From JAHCIE01 sp034431435 (GTDB lineage: Bacteria > Chloroflexota > Anaerolineae > Epilineales > JAHCIE01): a stretch of DNA of 64,000 nucleotides. Shown one piece after another: positions 40,755 to 48,837 of this stretch. Numbering within the stretch: position 1 is the stretch's first letter; every line of letters starts with the position of its first letter. Position numbers and translations under genes: made by a program. The stretch is taken from NCBI GenBank assembly GCA_034431435.1, contig DAOUDG010000086.1, positions 1 through 64,000 on the forward strand, read 5' to 3'. The notes under the pieces were generated by a model. That model did no database searches. It saw nothing but the letters and a program-made list of their open reading frames with translations, and was not told the origin of the DNA.

Positions 40755-41096
40755 GAAACCTCCAACTCCAATGTTGAAGCCACCGAACGGCATCGCGGCG
40801 CCCTGTCCCCGTGGCGGGGCGAAGCGCAGCAAGGCGCGGCGAGTGCAACCGCTTGTAGGGCGGCGATGCTCGCCGACAAACGGCGCTATGCGCCCCAGGC
40901 GCTAAGTCATGTGGCTTGGCGTGGAATGCTGCAACTGAGAAGGAAATGCCTGATCGACGAGTGGGTCGCAGACATGGCGGAGGCCAGGCACGGAGTTCGA
41001 CGACGAACCCTTGGGGCGCTTCCACATAGAAGATAGAAGCCAGAGGCAGGCGCTGCCATAGACCTGCGGCGTCTGACTTGCAATTCGGCTGTACTG
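40755..41096. other. Gene-free stretch between the F420-type reductase and intI promoters
   Basis: About 340 bp without a convincing gene. It would be the leader of the leftward transcript from 41113-41141 and the place where an attI site would be expected. I see no canonical GTTRRRY core pair. A minus-strand stretch translates to FYVEAPQGFVVEL, perhaps a decayed gene fragment, without ribosome site or intact ends. Confidence 0.5.
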
Positions 41097-41107
41097 CGTC
41101 GTATAAT
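41078..41107 (+). promoter_or_regulatory. Promoter of the integron-type integrase gene
   Basis: TTGCAA (41078-41083), 18-bp spacer, TATAAT (41102-41107). The -10 lies in the left arm of a perfect palindrome. Confidence 0.65.
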
Positions 41108-41123
41108 AGCACATTATACGACG
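41097..41123. promoter_or_regulatory. Perfect 27-bp palindrome over two opposing -10 boxes
   Basis: Arms CGTCGTATAAT (41097-41107) and ATTATACGACG (41113-41123) with centre AGCAC. Each arm supplies a TATAAT for one strand. A repressor bound here would block both the intI promoter and the leftward promoter. Confidence 0.75.
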
Positions 41124-41141
41124 AATCTAGCTCGCGGTCAA
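41113..41141 (-). promoter_or_regulatory. Strong leftward promoter facing intI (Pc-like position)
   Basis: Minus strand TTGACC (41141-41136), 17-bp spacer, TATAAT (41118-41113). It reads away from intI toward the F420-type reductase, the arrangement of the cassette promoter Pc in integrons. Confidence 0.65.
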
Positions 41142-41178
41142 GCCTCCCCGCCGCCCTGGCGGTAGCTCACGGACTACC

Positions 41179-42177
41179 ATGCCTAAGCACTCCGCCGACC
41201 AGTCGCCAGGCTCCGCCCCCAAGTCATCGCCGCTCCTGAATCAGGTGCGTGAGGTCATGCGTCGCCGGCACATGAGCCGACGCACCGAGGCCGCCTATCT
41301 CCACTACATCCTCGATTACCTTCGCTTTCACGGCACGCGCCAGCCACGCGACATGGGCGTGGCTGAGATTCGCGCTTATCTCACTGACCTTGCTGTGGAT
41401 AGGAAGGTCGCCCCCTCCACTCAAAACGTAGCGTTGAATGCCCTGCTATTTCTGTACCGCCAGGTACTCCAGGTCGAGCTGCCGCGCATTCAGAATGCCC
41501 CTCGCGCGCGGCAACCAGAACGCCTGCCAGTGATTCTTACGCGATCCGAAGTCAGGGCGGTCCTCGCCCAGGTGGACGGCCCTCACCATCTCATCCTCAG
41601 CCTGCTGTACGGCACTGGGATGCGTCTGTCGGAGTGCCTCAGTCTGCGCGTCAAGGATATCGATGTTGAAGGGCGGCAGATTACGGTGCGCGATGCCAGA
41701 GGCGAAGAGGATCGGGTCGTACCCCTGCCAGAGAAAGTGATCGCGCCGCTGCTACATCAACTTGAAGTAGCCAGGGCGCTGCATGAGCACGATCTGAGCC
41801 AGGGGCACGGCAGTGTCGAACTGCCCTACGCCCTGGCTCACGACGATTCGCCAGTGGCTAAAGAGTGGGGCTGGCAGTACATCTTCCCCGCCACGCGGCG
41901 CACGGTCGATTCGCACTCCCATCACGTGCGCCGCCATCACATCCTCGCGGACTCGGTCCACCGTTCGATGCGAACGGCGGTGAAGAAGGCGGGTATCACC
42001 AAGCACGCCGGCTGTCATACCCTACGCCATAGCTTTGCCACGCACTTGTTGGAGAGCGGCTACGACATTCGCACCGTCCAGGAGTTGCTGGGTCACAAGG
42101 ACGTGAAGACGACCATGATCTACACCCACGTTCTGAGCCGTGACGGGTTGGCTGTCCGCAGCCCGCTAGACCACTGA
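41179..42177 (+). CDS. intI: Integron-type integrase (tyrosine recombinase)
   Basis: 332-aa tyrosine recombinase. The SAM-like N-terminal domain (VREVMRRRHMSRRTEAAYLH) is followed by the catalytic domain with Arg149 (GTGMRLSE), His280 and Arg283 (CHTLRHSFATHLL), His306 (LLGHKDVKTT) and Tyr315 (MIYTH). Between Arg149 and His280 it carries the insertion that separates integron integrases from XerC/D: residues about 199-240, ALHEHDLSQGHGSVELPYAL then EWGWQYIFPATR, and then RRHHILADSVHRSMR. IntI proteins recombine attI and attC sites to capture gene cassettes. No attC-like sites are recognised nearby. ATG 41179 has a poor ribosome site. Confidence 0.92.
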   Translation: MPKHSADQSPGSAPKSSPLLNQVREVMRRRHMSRRTEAAYLHYILDYLRFHGTRQPRDMGVAEIRAYLTDLAVDRKVAPSTQNVALNALLFLYRQVLQVELPRIQNAPRARQPERLPVILTRSEVRAVLAQVDGPHHLILSLLYGTGMRLSECLSLRVKDIDVEGRQITVRDARGEEDRVVPLPEKVIAPLLHQLEVARALHEHDLSQGHGSVELPYALAHDDSPVAKEWGWQYIFPATRRTVDSHSHHVRRHHILADSVHRSMRTAVKKAGITKHAGCHTLRHSFATHLLESGYDIRTVQELLGHKDVKTTMIYTHVLSRDGLAVRSPLDH

Positions 42178-42251
42178 CAATCGACGCCTCTCTGACCCGG
42201 ACGGTCAGGACTGCGAACTGTCGCCGCCCCCTGGTTCTTTCCCCCCTTGGC

Positions 42252-42623
42252 CTACACGTGTTGATCCACGAGAATCGTGTTTCCATCTGGATCCACGATC
42301 ATGAAGCTGGCCGGACCCGTAGAGCCTTCATCGGCTTCGGATAGGATGGTTACACCACGTGCCTTGAGTTGGCGCTGCAACTCCCGAACGTCCGTAAACT
42401 CACTGCGTTTCTGGGCGTTGCTATCCCATCCGGGGTTGAAAGTGAGGATGTTCCGCTCGAACATGCCTTGGAACAACCCAATTGCGTGTTCCCCATTCTT
42501 CATGATCAGCCAGCCTTGCGCTTGATCTCCTGCAAACGCAGCGAAACCAAGCTTCTCGTAGAACGCTCTTGAAGCCGCGATATCCTTTACAGCCAAACTG
42601 ACAGAGAAGGCTCCCAGTTCCAT
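42252..42623 (-). CDS. VOC-family (glyoxalase/bleomycin resistance-like) protein
   Basis: 123-aa protein made of two beta-alpha-beta-beta-beta modules: FSVSLAVKDIAASRAFYEKL at the start and GPASFMIVDPDGNTILVDQH at the end, the usual vicinal oxygen chelate layout. The putative metal positions include the terminal Asp/His region and a mid Glu. The reaction is unknown; such single-domain proteins include lactoylglutathione-like lyases and antibiotic-binding proteins. GTAGGAG precedes ATG 42623. It is 42 nt downstream of the CPBP gene and convergent with intI. Confidence 0.85.
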   Translation of the reverse strand: MELGAFSVSLAVKDIAASRAFYEKLGFAAFAGDQAQGWLIMKNGEHAIGLFQGMFERNILTFNPGWDSNAQKRSEFTDVRELQRQLKARGVTILSEADEGSTGPASFMIVDPDGNTILVDQHV

Positions 42624-42665
42624 AGGGTCTCCTACAGCGAGGACTTGCCAGCGACAGATGCCCGG

Positions 42666-43487
42666 CTACGCTGCCGCCGGTTGCAGGACGGGTCGGCGTG
42701 TGAGATTCGGCCCGCTGATTGCCACCACAATGATAGCAGCGACTACGTACAAGCCGGCCAGCAATGCGGTATGCTGTAGTTGATCCGAGGCTGAGAAGAG
42801 ACCGTTGAAATAGGCCCCGCTGGTGTTGACAGACGCATGCATGAGCATGGTGAGGAGCACACTCCCGCCGGTGCCCACATAGACCCAGCCGAGGAGAATC
42901 GCCCCACCGAGGATGATGGGCACAATGACCAGGGGTTCCGAACCGTTGACGAAGAGCGGCAGATGCCAGATCGTGACCAGAACGCCAACGATCAGGCTCG
43001 CGGCCACGGCTGACCGACGCCCGAGCAGGCGCTGCAGGGCGAAGCCTCGGAAGCCTGGCTCTTCAGCCAGGCCGATGAACAACAGGACGAAGACGAACTC
43101 CGGAAGAAAGGTGGGCCAGGTTGCCAACTGGGAGGCTGACGGCATCGGCGCGCCGAGGAGGAGACTCAGCCCAAGAGCAATCACCCGCAGCAAGACAGGC
43201 AGCAGCAAGGCCACGATATACCATCGAACCCCCACCCGCCAGCGGACGATGCGGCTCAGCCATTCCTTGACTCCATCGCGCCCCCTGTCAATCGCGGTGA
43301 CAAGGAACGCCCCAATGAACGGGCCGTACACAAACACGGCCCACCAGTCCGAGGGATATCGCTCACTCAGGTACCCCCCAACAAAGGATGTGGCGTAGGC
43401 GATGATGAAGAACGTGGTCAGGGGATATCGCTTCACGATCGAGGTGGCAGGGGACCCTGTCGCTTCCGCAGCCGTCTTCTCCTCCAC
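42666..43487 (-). CDS. CPBP-family (Rce1-like) intramembrane metalloprotease
   Basis: 273 aa with about eight hydrophobic segments. The three CPBP motifs are EEPGFRGFALQRLL (EExxxR), TIWHLPLFVNG and MLMHASVNTSG. The N-terminus before the first span is hydrophilic. GTG 43487 directly behind GGGAGG is chosen; the longer reading to 43649 has no support. It shares no close similarity in detail with the other CPBP protein at 30597. Downstream is a VOC gene, so the two are probably one transcript. The substrate is unknown. Confidence 0.85.
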   Translation of the reverse strand: MEEKTAAEATGSPATSIVKRYPLTTFFIIAYATSFVGGYLSERYPSDWWAVFVYGPFIGAFLVTAIDRGRDGVKEWLSRIVRWRVGVRWYIVALLLPVLLRVIALGLSLLLGAPMPSASQLATWPTFLPEFVFVLLFIGLAEEPGFRGFALQRLLGRRSAVAASLIVGVLVTIWHLPLFVNGSEPLVIVPIILGGAILLGWVYVGTGGSVLLTMLMHASVNTSGAYFNGLFSASDQLQHTALLAGLYVVAAIIVVAISGPNLTRRPVLQPAAA

Positions 43488-43754
43488 GGTCGCCTCCCTA
43501 TAGTACCTTGCCCCCCTTACGGAGAGTACGTCTCGGCCTGGGGGTGTTGAAGGCGCGTGGCCGACTGGAATGCAAGACATTGTACCGCGAGTAATACGGA
43601 TTGTCAAGGGCGATTCCTTACATTGCCTCCATGTGATGCTGAAGGACAACCTGGGCGGTGTGCCCGCAGCAACACCTACAGGAAGGCCGACGCGGCAATC
43701 GCAGGGCTGCGCGGCTGCGCGGCGGGTGTCGGCGCAGGGTTGCTGGTTGCCTCC

Positions 43755-44657
43755 TTACCCCCCCTGTTGCAGCGCGGGCAGGGATTGCAGGTACAGCCAG
43801 ATGGCCCTCAGTTCGTCGTCGGTCATCTGGCCGTAGTACGGCCAGGGCATCTCCTGATCTAGCTGGTGGCCCTTGGGCGTCAGGCCCGTGCGCATGGCGG
43901 TGAAGAAATCCTGCTCCGACCAGCCGCCAAGCTCGCCGCCCCGCGTCAGGTTGGGAGTGGGAACTTGTTGGCCCGGTGGGCCAAAGGGCGCGCCGTTGAG
44001 GTTGGCCCCGTGGCACTCAGTGCAGGTGTGCGTCAGGTAGCCGCCGTAGGCCGCCGTGACGCCGCGCGGCGGGGCCGCCGGGCGCGGGCCGCTCTGGTCG
44101 ATCTGCTCCGTGGAAGGCGGTGGGAACATGCCCAGCATCCCCATCACTCGCCCCAGCGGCCCAATGCTCCGAGGTGGCAGCTGGTTGTCTACCGCCGGCC
44201 GGCTTCGGACGTAGGCGATCATCGCGCCCAGGTCCTCGTCGCTCAGGGAATGGAAGGCCTGCGACGGCATGATGTACAGGCCGCGGCCGTCGTGGCCGAC
44301 GCCGTGCCGAATCGCGCGTACCCAGTCGGCATCGATGTAGAAGCTGCCTATGCCGCCCGCGCCGGCGGTCAGATTCGGGGTGGGGATGGTGACCAGGCCC
44401 GGTATGTCGAAGTCGAGATTCCCGCTCAGGTCCTGGCCGTGGCAGCGGGTACAGATGTTGATGGTCGCGAGGTGCTCGCCGCGTTGCACGGCGACGGCGT
44501 CCGTCGGGATGGTGATGCTTTCGGCGGGAACAGTGTACGTCTTGTTGAATTTCGCGCCGCCTGCGACGTACATGACGGCGAAGGCCACCGCCAATACGGC
44601 GACCAGGCCACCTAACACGATGCCTATCCATTTCAGCGCGCGGCGTGATCGGGTCAT
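43755..44657 (-). CDS. Membrane-anchored dihaem cytochrome c
   Basis: 300 aa. An N-terminal span (WIGIVLGGLVAVLAVAFAVM) without a clear cleavage site anchors two class I-like cytochrome c domains. Haem sites are CTRCH and CTECH, each followed by GxxLxG, with methionine candidates in GLYIMPSQAF and MPWPYYGQMTDDE. It resembles the cytochrome subunit of alcohol or aldehyde dehydrogenases and acts in periplasmic or outer-face electron transfer. It is last in an operon with a DUF6220 membrane protein and a 69-aa protein. Confidence 0.9.
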   Translation of the reverse strand: MTRSRRALKWIGIVLGGLVAVLAVAFAVMYVAGGAKFNKTYTVPAESITIPTDAVAVQRGEHLATINICTRCHGQDLSGNLDFDIPGLVTIPTPNLTAGAGGIGSFYIDADWVRAIRHGVGHDGRGLYIMPSQAFHSLSDEDLGAMIAYVRSRPAVDNQLPPRSIGPLGRVMGMLGMFPPPSTEQIDQSGPRPAAPPRGVTAAYGGYLTHTCTECHGANLNGAPFGPPGQQVPTPNLTRGGELGGWSEQDFFTAMRTGLTPKGHQLDQEMPWPYYGQMTDDELRAIWLYLQSLPALQQGG

Positions 44658-44737
44658 GACATCCCCCCTTCGTTGTAGGGTCTCCTGCTCGGTGACAGAG
44701 ACGGGTGTGAGGCGAATCAGCGGCGGGTATGGCCTGT

Positions 44738-44947
44738 TCAGGGCATTGGCGTTCCGGGATCCAGGTCTCGCTCCTCATCGCCGGCCACGGCGCGCCGGAT
44801 GAGGTCGAACACCGCTTCGAGCGAGACCACCGCGACGACGGCGCCGCCCTGGATGTGCTCGACCTCACCGCGCCACACATCGCCCGTCGCGCCTGGCTCA
44901 CGCCACAGCCGCACCAGGAACGAGCGGTAAGATGCGTTGCCTATCAT
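44738..44947 (-). CDS. Small protein of unknown function in the cytochrome operon
   Basis: 69 aa: MIGNASYRSFLVRLWREPGA, then WRGEVEHIQGGAVVAVVSLE and a short helix, with an acidic tail. It looks like a compact beta-beta-alpha protein. I recognise no named family, but small proteins beginning YRSFLVRLWRE are common in Chloroflexota and cyanobacteria. GGAGG precedes ATG 44947. It lies 17 nt after the DUF6220 gene and 80 nt before the cytochrome gene. Confidence 0.72.
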   Translation of the reverse strand: MIGNASYRSFLVRLWREPGATGDVWRGEVEHIQGGAVVAVVSLEAVFDLIRRAVAGDEERDLDPGTPMP

Positions 44948-44964
44948 GCGGGTGGCCTCCAGCC

Positions 44965-45435
44965 TCAGCCTCGCGTCGGCTCGGTGACGCGGGCCGCCAC
45001 CGTTGGGGTCGGTACACGGCGGTGGGCGTAGGCCCTGGCCTGCAAGGCGACCGAGACCGCCAGCCAGAAGAGCGCCAGCGCCAGCACCGGGTGGAGCGCA
45101 GCCACCACGGGCAGACTGCCGCGGATGACGGCGAACACGTCCGCCTGAAGGACGTAGAGGCCAAAGAGCAGCCATGTTCGAACCTTGAGAGGGCGCGGGT
45201 GTCGCGCCACGTAGGTGAGAATCAGCAGTGGCAGAAGGAGAACACTCAGCGTGTGGCCGAACCCAACGTGCGCCTCAAGGGTTGGCTGCGCGGCCAGGTA
45301 GACCAGGCCAATCAGGTACACCTGGGCCAACAGCGCCCCTACGAACAGCCAGGCAATGACAACATAGGCGATGCGCGCCCCGTAGGTCAGGCCGGTGACC
45401 TCGGGAGCAACGTTCTCCTGTGTCTGGGTCGACAT
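44965..45435 (-). CDS. DUF6220-type membrane protein
   Basis: 156 aa with four membrane spans (YVVIAWLFVGALLAQVYLIG, LSVLLLPLLILTYVAR, WLLFGLYVLQADVFAVI, VAALHPVLALALFWLAVSVA). The HVGFGHTLSV histidines and ALHPVLAL near the last span are typical of DUF6220 and could hold haem or a quinone site. Function is unknown. GAGGGG precedes ATG 45435. It is first in the operon with the 69-aa protein and the dihaem cytochrome c, which suggests a role in a membrane electron-transfer unit. Confidence 0.75.
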   Translation of the reverse strand: MSTQTQENVAPEVTGLTYGARIAYVVIAWLFVGALLAQVYLIGLVYLAAQPTLEAHVGFGHTLSVLLLPLLILTYVARHPRPLKVRTWLLFGLYVLQADVFAVIRGSLPVVAALHPVLALALFWLAVSVALQARAYAHRRVPTPTVAARVTEPTRG

Positions 45436-45561
45436 GACGCCCCTCTCTCTACCGGCGGCTTCCGCCGGCAGCCAGACGATGCTACGGGTGGGATTCTATT
45501 TGGGATGTAGGGCCGATGTGTGGGACAGAGGCAGTATGGCAGGGAGATGCCTACAAACTGC

Positions 45562-48500
45562 CTACACGCGCAGCGCCTCCGCGACGGCATCGTCGAGGGC
45601 GAGCGCGGCGCCTGCGGTGTAGGCGGCATCAAAGGCGGGGGAACCGAGCGTGGCGCGGACGATGGCCTGGTAGCGAGCGAGCTCCGCCCGATTGGCGGGC
45701 CAGATGGGCGTGCCCTCGGCCGTGTGGACGGTTGCGGCCGCACCCCACAGCCGCGCGGCCCGTTGCGCGGAAGAGGGTCTGCGCACCTCAGCGGCGACGG
45801 CGGCTAATCCCGCTAGCGCCTCAGCCTGGCCGCGCGGCTGGCCCAGGTCGCGGAAGCCGCGCAGGGCCGCGCTGAATCGGTCGCGAGCCTGCGCGGTGTC
45901 ATTGGCATGCAGTGCGAGATAGCCCAGGTTGTGGGTCACCCGCGCTATCTCCAGCCGGTTGTCAAGGTCACGGTAAATCCGCAGGCTGCTTGTGTAGAGG
46001 TCAGCCGCCTGGTCATCGGCGCCAGTCAGACGCGCTACCTCGCCGAGGTTGTTGAGGGCCTGCGCTTCCAGGGTGCGCTCTTTCAGGCGGCGGGCTGCGG
46101 CGAGGGCCTGCTCATATGACGTGCGTGCGGTGACAGCGTCGCCCTGCAGCATGGCCAGCACGCCCAGCCAGGCGAGGGCCTGCGCCTGGTAGTAGGCATC
46201 GCCGAGAGCATTGAACAGCGCCTGCGCTCGCGTGAGCTTTTCCTGGGCGAGAGCAATATCGCCGAAGTTCTCGAGTACCGCGGCCCCGTAGTTGAACGCC
46301 AGCCATGCATCGAGCCAGGGGTCCGCCGCAGCCTCGACGCGCGCGACGAGCTCTGGCACGAGTAACTCCGTTTGGGAGTGGTCGCCTTGCAGGCCGGTCG
46401 CGTGCAGCACACCCTCGATGGCGAGCAGAACCGGATACTGCGCGGAGGGGCGGCGCTCTGGGTCCCTCTCCAGGTCGCGCCACAAGGCCAGGCTGCGCTC
46501 AGCATGGGGCAGCGCGGCCGCCGCATCGCTCTGATCGATGGCAAGGTGACCGATGACGCCGTGGGCCTGGGCCAGCAACGAAGCGGGGATGGGGGCGCTG
46601 GACGCCGGGGATGCCGCGAGCGCCTGTTCGAGCCAGGCGCGGCCCTCGGCGAAGTGGCCCCGTACATGCCAGAACCAGTGCAGCGCACCGGCCAGGCGCA
46701 GCGTATCCGTCACCTGGCGCGTCGCCAGCAGCCAGGCCAGCGCGACGCGCAGATTGGCCTGTTCCTCGTCCAGTCGGTCGAACCAGGCGATCTGCTGGGG
46801 GCCGTGCAGCGCCGGGGCCGCCGTCTCCGCGAGGGCGAGATAGTACTGGGCGTGCGCCTGCTGGGTGGCTCCGGCCTCGCCGCGCTCGCCCAGTCGCTCC
46901 AGAGCGTACTCGCGGATGGTTTCCAGCATCGCAAAACGTAGCTCACCGCCGGCCTCGCTTGCTCGCTGAATCAAGTGCCTGTCGAGTAGGGCTTGAAGGC
47001 CGTCGAGCGCGCTCATCGCCAGCGGGCCAACCGCGCCCGCCACGGCCTCGGCCGCTTCCAGGCTCCAACCCCCCGCGAAGGCGGCCAGGCGCCCAAACAG
47101 GAGCTGCTCGCTCAGATCGAGCAGCTGGTAGCTCCAGTCGATGGTCGCCCGCAAGGTGCGCTGGCGTTCGGGCAGGTCGTGGGGGCCGCCGGTCAGCAGC
47201 GATAGGCCGTGATCCAGCCGAGCCAACAGCATGCGTGGCGACAGTAGCGGCGCGCGCGCCGCGGCCAGCTCGATGGCCAGCGGCAGCCCGTCGAGGCGCG
47301 CGCAGATGGCCGCCATGTCGCGGGCGTTCGCCTCGGTAAGCTGGAAGTTGGGCAGGCGCACCCGAACACGAGCCAGGAACAGGGCCACGGCATCCACCTG
47401 GGCGAGGGCGTCCAGGGGGGGAAGATGGTCCGCGTCGACGAGGGCCAGCGGCGGGACGGGGTAGCTGTGCTCGCCGACCATGCGCAGGCGGGCGCGGCTG
47501 GTGGTCAGCACGGTCAGGTGCGACGCCGCCTCCAGCAAGGCTGCGACATCCACAGCGGCCTCGGTCACGTGCTCGAAGTTGTCGAGCACGAGCAACAGCT
47601 CGCGGTGGCGCAGGGCAGCCTGGAGCCGCGCCAGGGGCGGGCGGTCGCCCTGGTCGGGCAGGCCGAGGGCCTGCGCGATGGCCGGGATGACGAGGGCCGC
47701 GTCGCGCAGCGGCGCGAGTGGAACAAAGACCGCGCCGTCGGCAAAGTTTGGGGCGGCGACACGTGCCGCCTCGATGGCGAGCCGCGTCTTACCGGAACCG
47801 CCGGGGCCGATCAGGGTGACCAGCCGCACCTCGGCGCGCCGCAGCAGGGCTACCACCTCGGCCATCTCGGTCGTGCGCCCAATCAGGGGACTGGTGGGAG
47901 CGGGAATGCCAGCGGCGGGCAATGCGGCTTCAGTTTGGGCGAGCGGCGCGGGGGCGCGGCGGACTGGCAGGTCGTCCCGTGCGGGGGATGGCAGCAGCGG
48001 TGCGCCCTCGCGCACCGCCTCGAAGACAGCGCGCGTCTCGGGCAGGGGCGAGACGCCTAGCTCGCGCTCTAGCGTCACCGCGCATGCCTCGAACTGGCGT
48101 AACGCTGCCGTTCGATCCCCCGCCGCCGCGTAGAGAGCGATGAGCCGACGGTGGACATCCTCGGCCAGATCGTCGGTCTGGAGATAGCGTTGCGCGGCGG
48201 CGATGGCCGCGCCGTAGTCACGCGCGGCGGTATGCGCCTCGATGAGCGCGGCCAGGGCATCGAGGGTGCGCCGCTCCCAGGCGCGGCGCTCTGTCTCCAG
48301 CCAGCTCTCGAACTCGGGCGCATCGGGGAGGGCGAAACCATCCAGGAAAGGACCACGGGCGAGATCCACCGCCTGTCGGAGCGCGTCGAGCCGGGTAGCC
48401 GGATTGGCCGTAGCCGTCAACCGGACGAAGGTGGCGGTGTCGGACCAGGCCCGCTCGGAAGCTAGGCTAACGGTCTCATCTTCGGCCCGCACTACATCGG

Positions 48501-48738
48501 GTCGGGGCAGGGCGCGCCGTAGCAGCGCCAGCAGCCGGGTCAGGTTACGGCGCGCAGTGGCGTCGGGGACATCGGGCCAGAACAGGTAGCCCAGCTGGGC
48601 GCGTGTCGTCGGCCGGGACTCGGTGGCGAGGCGGTAGAGTAAGGCGCGGGTTTGACGGCGCGGGATGGGCACGGGCTGCCCGCCCCAGAGTAGCTGGGGC
48701 GGGCCGAGGAGCCTGACCTGGAGCTGAGGGTCCCTCAT
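45562..48738 (-). CDS. AfsR/SARP-type regulator (DNA-binding BTAD, NB-ARC ATPase, TPR)
   Basis: 1058 aa. Residues 1-95 are an OmpR-like winged helix (LQVRLLGPPQLLWGG, RRNLTRLLALLRRAL), 95-240 the bacterial transcriptional activation domain (FLDGFALPDAPEFESWLETE), then an NB-ARC ATPase with Walker A LIGPGGSGKTRLAIEAA near residue 310, Walker B ELLLVLDNFEH, and GLPLAIELAAAR. A TPR array fills the C-terminal half. Such regulators couple a ligand- or protein-sensing TPR domain to ATP-dependent activation. It is the intact paralogue of the truncated protein at the left edge. The upstream cupin gene is also on the minus strand. Its targets are unknown. Confidence 0.92.
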   Translation of the reverse strand: MRDPQLQVRLLGPPQLLWGGQPVPIPRRQTRALLYRLATESRPTTRAQLGYLFWPDVPDATARRNLTRLLALLRRALPRPDVVRAEDETVSLASERAWSDTATFVRLTATANPATRLDALRQAVDLARGPFLDGFALPDAPEFESWLETERRAWERRTLDALAALIEAHTAARDYGAAIAAAQRYLQTDDLAEDVHRRLIALYAAAGDRTAALRQFEACAVTLERELGVSPLPETRAVFEAVREGAPLLPSPARDDLPVRRAPAPLAQTEAALPAAGIPAPTSPLIGRTTEMAEVVALLRRAEVRLVTLIGPGGSGKTRLAIEAARVAAPNFADGAVFVPLAPLRDAALVIPAIAQALGLPDQGDRPPLARLQAALRHRELLLVLDNFEHVTEAAVDVAALLEAASHLTVLTTSRARLRMVGEHSYPVPPLALVDADHLPPLDALAQVDAVALFLARVRVRLPNFQLTEANARDMAAICARLDGLPLAIELAAARAPLLSPRMLLARLDHGLSLLTGGPHDLPERQRTLRATIDWSYQLLDLSEQLLFGRLAAFAGGWSLEAAEAVAGAVGPLAMSALDGLQALLDRHLIQRASEAGGELRFAMLETIREYALERLGERGEAGATQQAHAQYYLALAETAAPALHGPQQIAWFDRLDEEQANLRVALAWLLATRQVTDTLRLAGALHWFWHVRGHFAEGRAWLEQALAASPASSAPIPASLLAQAHGVIGHLAIDQSDAAAALPHAERSLALWRDLERDPERRPSAQYPVLLAIEGVLHATGLQGDHSQTELLVPELVARVEAAADPWLDAWLAFNYGAAVLENFGDIALAQEKLTRAQALFNALGDAYYQAQALAWLGVLAMLQGDAVTARTSYEQALAAARRLKERTLEAQALNNLGEVARLTGADDQAADLYTSSLRIYRDLDNRLEIARVTHNLGYLALHANDTAQARDRFSAALRGFRDLGQPRGQAEALAGLAAVAAEVRRPSSAQRAARLWGAAATVHTAEGTPIWPANRAELARYQAIVRATLGSPAFDAAYTAGAALALDDAVAEALRV

Positions 48739-48837
48739 TCGGGCGTCCTACTGCGGCACGGGGATGGGCCGGTTGTATCCAGCGCCTGGGAAGGGCAATA
48801 GTGTACATCATGACAGCGCCGAGGTCTAGAGCGGGTA

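Noticed and set aside
40744..41112. Possible protein on the minus strand containing FYVEAPQGFVVEL
   Set aside because: No ribosome site, overlaps promoters and the 5' end of the F420-type reductase gene, and no complete domain. At most a gene remnant.
40100..43750. attC sites of an integron cassette array
   Set aside because: I checked AAC/GTT positions in the gaps on both sides of intI for RYYYAAC/GTTRRRY pairs; near misses such as GTTGAAG occur but no proper pair with intervening hairpin was found.
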